Shown piece after piece: positions 53,978 through 62,282 of a DNA stretch of 64,000 bases (position 1 is the stretch's first letter; each line of letters begins with the position of its first letter). A program made the translations under genes and the position numbers. The notes below the pieces were generated by a model. The model made no database searches. It saw only the letters and a program-made list of their open reading frames with translations, and was not told the DNA's origin. Source of the stretch: Diplonema japonicum (lineage: Eukaryota; Euglenozoa; Diplonemea; Diplonemida; Diplonemidae); contig OZ025697.1 of NCBI GenBank assembly GCA_964019335.1, positions 124,001-188,000 of the forward strand, read 5' to 3'.

Positions 53978-56209
53978 TTACTGGCCGAACATCTTAGCAT
54001 ACATCTTCTTGTCTTTCTTCCTGTTGGGGAATAGTTAGAGTTTAAAATAAATAATAATAAAAAAAAAAAACACATACTTCTGCTCTGCCTCGTGCTTATC
54101 CAACAAATCGAGCTCCTTCTTAATGGCAACATCCCCACCAGAGAGCTCCAAGGCTTTCTTGAGATCAGCCCTCGAAACGTCGAAGTCCGCAAGCTGGCGA
54201 CTGGCCTGGCCTCTTCTAAAGTATGCCTTGGCGGACTCCGCGTAGTCAAGCGCACTAGTGCAGTTCTTGATGGCATGTTGCCACTTCTTCAACTGTTTTT
54301 TTTTTTTTTTTTTTTTTTTTTTTCCTTCCTCCCTTTTACCTTAATCGACGCGGTCGCGATATTCAAATGACAGCTTAGGGCCAACTCATCTCTCTTCTTC
54401 TTGTTGTCTTCCTTGTCAAGATCGTAGATATCCTGAAAAAATTAATTTTTCTTCCCTTTCCCTTTTCTTTTAACGTACCTTTAGGTGAGTCAGCGCCTGC
54501 ACAAACCTCGTAATAGCCTGCACATAGTCCTCCGCCTTGAAGAGGACCACTCCCTGGTCCTTCCTCTCCTGCGCCGCCTTCAACCTTTGCGGGTCGGTTT
54601 TCGGCTCTTTGGTTTCCTTTGCGATCTTGGCTTCTTCGGCAAGCTGCCTGTCTTTCTCTTCTTCCTCTTCCCGGACCTTCTCGATGTGCTCCCCGATGCT
54701 CTTGAAGTTTGTGTTGATGTCTTCCTTCACTTCGTCCAGTTTCTTGAGGTACTCCTCGGGGCCGGCGTTCTCGCCTGCCTCACTGTTCATCCAGTCGTCC
54801 ATGGCGTGCACCTTCCCGTTCAGCTGGTCCAGCACCGACTCGGGAAGCCCGGCGTCGTGTCCCACCGACGGTAGTTGCAGCACGTATGACTCAAGTGCGT
54901 TGCGTGCTTCCATCCTCTTGTTATAGATGGCCTCTTCTTCTTGGATCGCCTTCTCGATTTCCTTCATCCGTTGGATCTCTTCTTCGCTTGTCGTCTCGGC
55001 AGGCTCCTCCAGTACTGAGGACTTTAGGCTGAAGAAGTGTACCCCGTTCACTTCCTCGGGCTTTTCTTCCTCTTCTGCTGGGACGTCACGTTGGGCACCC
55101 ACCAGCGCGCAGCCCTGCGCTACCGTCTGTACGGGGTCAAGGTGCACGGACAGGCTTTCCACGTTGAATGCTCTTTTCAGGTGTTCCTGCACACACGGGG
55201 ACCTCCAGCCTCCCCCGATCGTCTCGACTTCGGCGATCTTCTCTACACCAGATGCCGCCAGTGCTTCTTTGACGTTGGCCTCCAGTGAGGTGAGGAGCTC
55301 GGCACCCCATTCCTTGACAGACTCCTGCACTGCTTTGTACTGCAGGTCGAAGGTGTCGGTCAGCGCCTCCGCATTGAGTGTGTACTTAGGCACAGTGGAC
55401 ATGATTTCCTTTGCTTTCTGGGACTCCTTAGTCAGCCTGGCAAGCGGTTTGGGCATGTCGGTGAAGTCCTGTTTGTTGGACTCCTTCACGTCAACCAGGA
55501 GCTTAGCGAGCAGGCACTGGTCGATGACAGAGGAACCTGTTGGTGTGCTTCGCTCGGCAAGCACTTCGACGCCGTCCCTAGCCGCCTTGATGACAGACAC
55601 TGTGTTGTACCCGTGGCCCACATCGACGATCGCAATGGGTTGTGCCTCGTCAAGGGTTTTTTCGAGGCTTTCGTAGCGCAGCCCTCTGTAGCAGGCGGCG
55701 GCTGCGGTGCCGTCTGTCGTGACGCTCACGTCGTCTTTCTTCATGCCGAGGGTTTGGAACGCAGCCTTGACAAGGTCAGCGGCATGCGGTGTGCAGAGCG
55801 GGAGGGAAACCACCACCTTGGCAGGCATCTCGTGAGCCTCCGCCGCGTCCATCTTCCTGCTGTAACCCAGCAGGATGTTGAAAAGCATGGCGAGGAGCTG
55901 CGTCAGGTTGTAATCGCCCCTGGGCGTCTTAAGGTGCCCGTCGTCCATTTTGTAGATGAGGCCCTTGGTGCTGCCGCTGAAGAGTTGTCGCAGCATGTTA
56001 GCTGCCCATTTCGGTCGCGAGGTCACCTTGGAGAGCCCCTCCTCACCAACGTGCCGGCGCTCCTCGTCGAACGCCACCACACTGGGCGTCGACTCCAACG
56101 AGAAGTTGTTCCTCACAATGGCAGGCATTCTCTGGTAGGCAGCCATGGACGCCACCCTCGTGGACTGCGTCCCCAAGTCGACCCCAAGCACCCTCTCCGT
56201 GAACGACAT
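53978..56209 (-). CDS. Hsp70/Hsp110-like ATPase domain fused to an FKBP-type TPR domain
   Basis: 693 residues from exons 54479..56209, 54340..54432, 54078..54292 and 53978..54020. Residues 1-~385 are an Hsp70-family nucleotide-binding domain, closest in style to Hsp110: LGVDLGTQSTRVAS (phosphate 1), IVDVGHGYNTVSVI (phosphate 2) and ETIGGGWRSPCVQEHL (adenosine). After an acidic ~30-residue linker comes a helical-lid-like segment (SEEEIQRMKEIEKA, ARNALESYVLQLP, LDQLNGKVHAMDDWMNSE). The ~120-residue substrate-binding beta-sandwich normally between them is absent. The C-terminus is a TPR: KDQGVVLFKAEDYVQAITRF, LSCHLNIATASIK, HAIKNCTSALDYAESAKAYF, RRGQASRQLADFDVSRADLK, ending KKKDKKMYAKMFGQ, the FKBP51/52-like tail. 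Predicted cytosolic co-chaperone, perhaps nucleotide-exchange factor plus Hsp90/Hsp70 tail docking. Whether it binds clients is doubtful. Confidence 0.88.
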
Positions 56210-56334
56210 TTTTTTTTTTTCCCTTCTTTTTTTTTCTTCTCGTGGGGTTACAAAAAAGGAAAAAAAAACGGGGGGTAAATAAAAAGAAAGTGTTTACATT
56301 TTTTTTTTTCTATTTCTTTCTTAGTACAAACGTT

Positions 56335-57562
56335 TTACATGCTAACTGAGGGCCTCACACCTTGGCTCACCTCACCGAATGCTTGCAGAAGCATGTCTTC
56401 ATTCCCGTTGAAGTTGTTGATGAGGACATCGGCTACGGCAGCGGGGTTGGGGGTGCCTTGGTTTTGAAGAATTGTAGTTATAGTGTCTCTAGTGGACGGG
56501 CGGGCCGGGGGGAGAATGGCGGTGGTTTTACCAGGGGAGAGCGAGAAGGGAAGTGCGTCGGAAGCACGAAGCAGGTCACCAAGGAGCTCGACCTCATTGT
56601 TCTGATGAAGGTCAAGAAGGATGTCAACGGCGGAGATGAGCTCAGGGGCAGACCTTCGCAGCAACACAAGCAATCTGTCCCTGTAAGGGGAAGGGAAGAA
56701 CACAGGATATATCGATCCGAGCGTTGCGAAAAGCTCATCATATTTCCCTTCAAACTGCAGCATTATTGCGGGAACCTGTGCCACCTTCATCCTATCGTAC
56801 TTCTCGTAAAATTCTGTTAGAATCTTCTTCAGATTGTACGTGGTGACACCCCTGTTCCGAGACGGGCTGGAAGGCATTTCGAAAGGGGTCTTAACCAGTT
56901 TCTGTTGAAGGGTTTTGACTTCTTCTAAAATCCTTTTTCTGGGTCCTAAAGCGGTGATTCCCATGTCATCCAGGTCTTGTTCTGTGAGTCCTCCAACAGC
57001 TTCCATGTCAAGCTCGTTGTCGGCGAATGTATCAGCGTAACGACCGACACCTATCGAGATCAGCCATTGGAGGACTGGTGCGAATATGTCAGTTGTCCGG
57101 AATGGTGCTGATTGGGCTCCATTTGTTCCCCCCATCGTTGCTTTTTGGAGCATGCTTTGCATTTTTTTGTTTTGTTCAACGAGTTTCTCAAGGTCGGGAG
57201 CGTTCTCCGCTTTGTTGCGGAGCTCGACGATTTGGTCGGCCTGCACCATGTACTTGTCGCGCAGCTTTTCGTTCTCACCACGAATTTCCTCGAGCGATTC
57301 CTTGTGCTTTTTTGCCAGCTCTTGGAGATAGTTTTGTGTAAAGTTCTGCTCTTCCGTTGCGCGTTTTCTTTTCTCTTCGATCTCCCTCTGCTCGTCCTCT
57401 AGCTGCAGCTTTTTCCTTGCCATCTCTCTCTCATGTCTCGCCATAATCTCTTCGTACTCTTCGTTCCTCAGGCAAAGCTGCCTGTACTTGTCTTCCTGGT
57501 CCTTGATGACCTTTTCCATTCCCTCCTGGCGTTTTCTCGAGGCTTCGTTTACTTCATCCTTT

Positions 57563-57598
<36 letters not shown>

Positions 57599-57799
57599 TT
57601 GTTGTCAGAAATATACCAGTTTTCTCCGTTCCCACTCTTCGGTTTGGCGCCTTCTCTTTTCTTCATATGCGTCTAGTTGTTGCCTTGAAGGGGAGGTGGT
57701 TTTTTTTTTTTTTTTTTGTTTTCTTTGTCGCACACCTTCTTTCATCCATTTTCTCTTCGAATTTCCGCATCGCATCGAGCTCCTCTTGGCTCCAATCTA

Positions 57800-57832
<33 letters not shown>

Positions 57833-60191
57833 TCCCTTCCCCCATTTTCTTTTAATTCAATTCATACCGCGGCCATTCTTAACGGTCGCTTCCTCGCTTG
57901 TGGTGCTACAGGTGGTGGGGCAGAAGGCGTCGGTCTCTCAAGTTTCGCTTCTGAGAGTCGGTTTCGTTAGCATTTAGGTACAAAAGTGGGGGGGGAAAGG
58001 GGGGGGGGGGGGGGGGGGAGGGCGCGGGCGGGTTGGGGAGGGGAAACAAATACAAAAAAAGGATAACACTGAGATGTGATAAATACTTTTTTTTTTTCGC
58101 TTCCAAATAAAACAAATACAAAAAAAAAAAAAGAAAGAGGCGGGCATCTTTACAAAAAGTCTCCCAAAGAAGAAGAAAAAAAACACACGGGGGGAGGGAA
58201 ACTTTTTTGTTTTTGCGCATACCTTCCAAAGCTTTTGACTTCTCCTCTGCGCGTGCCCGTTCATCTGCCTCGCGTTGCTTTCTATCACGCTCCGCGGCTT
58301 CCTCCGTTTGAATACGGAGCTTTTCCTCTTCAGCTTCCTTCTGCCTCTGCCGCTCACGCGCTTCGTCCTCTGCTTTTTTTTGAGCCGCGTCTTTGCTAGC
58401 ATTTTCTATAACAGTGGCTTCGCAGAACGAAGCAGCGACTGCAGAACATGTAACCATTAGAGTAAGAGCTTTCTCGGTGGTAAGCTGTTCTAAAGCGAGT
58501 TGTTTTAAGCGTTCCTCTTCCTTTTCTTGCAATATTGGGGCGATGCAGGCTACGCCAACAGCAACGCAGAGCACAGGTACGAGGTGGATGACCGGGTCGC
58601 GGGTCTTCATCAACAGCCTCAAAGACGCTTTCTCAGAAGCGTTGCGGACCTTCTCCACAACCTCCTCCGTGAGCAGGGACGAGCTGTACTTTAAATCAAT
58701 GTCGAAGCTCTCCTCTGAGATGTTCGTGTTGGGTCGGCACGATGAAATTTCGAAAACTGAAAAGGGCGTCAGCAAGAAGGGGGTTTTCGCGGACCTCCGC
58801 GTTCTGCCGATTTTGTGTATCACAGGGAGCTTCGTCACCTTGAATAAAAGAGTTCCTTTGCTTGCTTCCTTTCCTCCGAACGGGTTTTTGTTTGACTCGT
58901 CGAAACCTTTCTTTAAAAGCGTCTCTGCAACAGCTTGTGTTTCACTGAAATTTCCAAAACCGGGCCAGGTGAGTTTTGAACCGCGTTTGCAGTCTTTGAA
59001 GTGGTTGATGGTTGGGGTGCTTTGGTGCGATACGCCTTTCCACATTGCAGCGGTGGACTCTTCGGTGGAGCAGGCTGCGTGGAAAATCCAATGTATGTTT
59101 TTATGAATGATCTCCCATGCCGCTTCGACATTTTGTTTATTATCGTCTGTTTCGGTTTGCGAAGCGGTGGCGAGGGCATCGCTGACCATGGCAGTGTGGT
59201 TGGTGTTGTACACCTTGTGGGCTGATGTCGTCAGAAACAATCTATCTAAGTCCTCCGACGGTGAGGCGACAGTTCCGCACAGCAACGAAGCGAACGGCGT
59301 CGCCGGACCCAACGACATCGCAACCTTCGCGACAACCAGTTCCGGGTCTACTAGATCCGGGGCAACGACAAATGATGCCAGCAGCTCGTCCACCGGGTCA
59401 ACCAACGAATTCTCATACATTTCAATCAGTTTTTTATAAAATCTTTCTATTTGTGTGGTGACAGTTCCGTTTTCGTCCGGACCTGCAATCCACTTAAGGC
59501 GCTGGTCATGGCTGAACGTGTCCACGGGGTAAGGGGGTAAAGGCTCAACGGGAGTTTCAGATTCTAAAACGCGAATTCGTCTGTCCAACTCTCGTTCACC
59601 ATAATAAGTTGATATACCTCCACATAAAGCACCGCACAGTGCTAGAACTGCTTTGCATAGTTGCTTGGCTTCAAGCCACATTCCGATCTCCGACGTTATT
59701 ACGAGGTATCCTGCTGCAGCGAAGATGGGACCGTACAGTTCTTTCACGATTTCCACAGGGAGGTCGTCGTCGCTGTCGACTTCACGTATTTTCTTTTGGA
59801 GCTTGTTGAGACGGGAGGTTTCCTTGCTTTTCTCGCGTTCTTGTTGTTCGTAGGCGGTGGGGTCCTCCTTCTTGAGCTTCTCTTCCTTTGCGTGCTCCTT
59901 CAGAGCTTTTTTTCTTTCTTTAATCCCGCCGCTCTCCTTCATGATCGCGATGTAGCTCCCGGTTGTCAAACCAAAACTCTTCGGGCTCTTCTTCAAATCA
60001 GCTGGGAGCAGCGGAACCGATGGTCTCGGCGGTTTCCCTTTGCAAATGTACAACGCATGGCCCTCCATGGTCTTGATAGCAACCCTTGTTATAATAATGC
60101 CGATGAGCGTTGAAAACGGTTTTGTTTCAGTGACCGAGACGACTATGTTGTCCTTCGGGAGGAAGAAGTCGGTGATGAGCCGGAGAATCAT
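56335..60191 (-). CDS. Membrane-associated ART-like / coiled-coil / SAM protein (one gene or two)
   Basis: Best single model: exons 58223..60191, 57868..57950, 57736..57800, 57617..57683 and 56335..57558, giving 1135 residues in one frame. The N-terminal part (start 60191, MILRLITDFFLP) has hydrophobic segments, a charged helix and a region near 395-500 (MWKGVSHQS, WPGFGNFSETQAVAETL, GTLLFKVTKLPV, FLLTPFSVFEISS) laid out like an arginine-ADP-ribosyltransferase, but with the catalytic Arg and ExE acids replaced. Two membrane helices (HLVPVLCVAVGVACIAPIL, LTLMVTCSAVAASF) and a long coiled coil follow. The C-terminal part is coiled coil, a SAM domain (VLQWLISIGVGRYADTFADN) and a helical tail. 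The linking intron, 57951..58222, is unusually long and pyrimidine-rich in sense, like a trans-splice region. ATG 57876 could therefore start a separate 412-residue SAM gene. Confidence 0.68.
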
Positions 60192-60342
60192 TTTTCCCCC
60201 TTCTCCCCCCCTCCCTCCCTGCCAAATTTTGCTTCTTTTTTTTTTTTCTTGGGGCATGAGGAGAAAGAAAAAGTATTATAAAAATGGATATGGACAGGAA
60301 CAAAAACAAAAACAAAAAAAAAAAACATTACAGTACTCGGTT

Positions 60343-62282
60343 TTACAGATCTCTTGAGTCCACAACACCATCAAGGACGTATGTCGAGCCCCTTGTGCGT
60401 TGCATATCGGTGGCAACACCTTCCCATTCCTTGACGAACGAGGCCCAGAACCTCCCATCCGGGCTGCCCTGTTGGGGTGACTGGTTATATTGTCCGTACT
60501 GTGGCGACGGAAGCCTGTTTTTAAGATATCTGTCGACCGCAGGGGTGTGGCGGTGAGATGCTTGGCGGCTGTGGGTTCCATGGCGACGCTGAGGGGAGGC
60601 CTGGTGGCAAGTGGGACACGTTGGTGGGGACTGCAACTTTGGTTTCGGCTGCTGGCACTCCCCGCACAACGGAGACTTCGGCTGTGAAAGAAACGGGGGT
60701 GTTCTCGTCTGGTTGCCTTGGATGGAAACCTCCCGCAAATGAATAATCTCATTGGGATCGACCCATTGTGTACTGACAGACACAGCGTTTGCAGGCGGTT
60801 GAGCAGGGAGTGGGATCATTGGTGATGCGTTCATCATAGGGGTTGTGTTAGGGCTGCGCCTTCGTTCCGGCCCGACCTGCTCTGAGTTCTGGGAAATTTC
60901 CAACCATCTTTTTTTGTGGTGGGCCTCACGCTCTTCTTGGGTTAGGTTTTGGTCGCGTTCCCACTCGGCGCAGACTCTGTTCCACTCTTCTCGGGATGCG
61001 AGGATTTGCTTTTCAGGCTCGCGGTCTGATGCCACACGAAGCACTCTGTCCGCCGATGGTGTGTTCTGCCCCAGCTTCGCATCCAAGCTCGCCCAAAACC
61101 CCTTCGAAGCGTGAAACGTCCTTTTCTTCCCATCATTGCTGTACACCGTCACCGTGTGCGGGTTCATCTTCTCCCACCCGTCGATAAACGCGCCCATGAA
61201 ACCTTGGTTCACCTTCACAATCGTGTCCGGGTCATGGGACGCGCGTGTGACATAATGGGGTGAAGCGATGGCCTTGGGCCCACCGAGGCGAACCTGCTGT
61301 TGAAAGTTCGCCCAGAAATTGCGGTCAGCAGGGAATGACGCACCGGTGAACTTCCCCCTGAAAAGTGTTTTATTATTATTATTATTTTTTTTTTTTCCCC
61401 CAGTTCTTCCACCATACTCAACATGTTCTTGCAACTCTTGCTTGAAAAGCGCGCATGCTTTGTTGTCGTGAGAAGGCTCGAAGAAGGGCATCGGAGGGAT
61501 AGCTGTTTCCGTTTCAGCAACACTGCGTGCAGTACTGGAGTACGCCACAGGGATAGATGCATCCACAGCAGCGGGAGCAGGAGTGGGCACAGGGGCTTGA
61601 TCGCCGCCGTTATCGTTTCCCTTAGCCAGCTCTTGAGGGTTGGGGACAGCTGTGGACGGCAACTGCGGAGCGCTTGCAGCCACAGGGGCCGTCGGCGAAG
61701 GCGACTGAGCGTCACCCGGCATCACACCAATTTTGTACACAAGACAGTTCTGTTTCTTCGCCTCGACGATTATAGGGGTCACCTGGTTGTAGTCCCCCAC
61801 TACTGTGTTGTTCACCGTTTTGAGGATACTACCTATAGGTATACCACTTTTCTTTTAAAAAAAATTTTTTTTTTTTTTTTTCGTATTCATACTTGGCTTG
61901 GTCCACTGCACCCTACAATGACGACATTCCCACCTTTTGCTTGGTACTGCAGGCCCAGGGATTCTGAGACGTTTTGCGCGGTTATTGTGTAGATCTTCAA
62001 GCATCTTTCGTATGTTATCGGGAACTCTGTCCCGCCTTGTTCTTTGATGGACCCCACGATTTTTCCCAGTTGTGGTCCGTTTGTTACCGGTGAATCACCT
62101 ATTTTCTTTATGATGAATGGGCAAATGGGTCTTAGAGACAGAGCTGCTTCGTCATCAAGGACGCCTGTAACGACGGTGCCTTTGAAGTTCATGCCGAGTT
62201 TTCTTTCCGGGCTTGCGATCTTGAGGGTGTATGTCTCGAGCTTCCCACAGCCGGTGAACGGTCCCTCATCGTCCTGCGTCAT
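60343..62282 (-). CDS. PDZ-domain protein with FWA-type repeats and a CxxC pair
   Basis: 612 residues from exons 61893..62282, 61418..61851 and 60343..61357. Residues ~10-95 form a PDZ-like domain (KLGMNFKGTVVTGVLDDEAA, PFIIKKIGDSPVTNGPQLGK), and ~100-165 a second one completed by splicing (SLGLQYQAKGGNVVIVG, then GIPIGSILKTVNNTVVGDY). An Ala/Pro-rich linker is followed by four spaced short motifs of one kind: RNFWANFQQQV, GFMGAFIDGWEK, KGFWASLDAKLG and, near the C-terminus, GRFWASFVKEWEG. Between the third and fourth lie PLCGECQQPKP and PTCPTCHQASP, which could make one zinc site. I do not know the function; it reads as a cytosolic scaffold with short aromatic peptide-binding or docking repeats. 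Introns 61852..61892 and 61358..61417 are A-rich. First gene seen of the minus-strand array. Confidence 0.83.
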
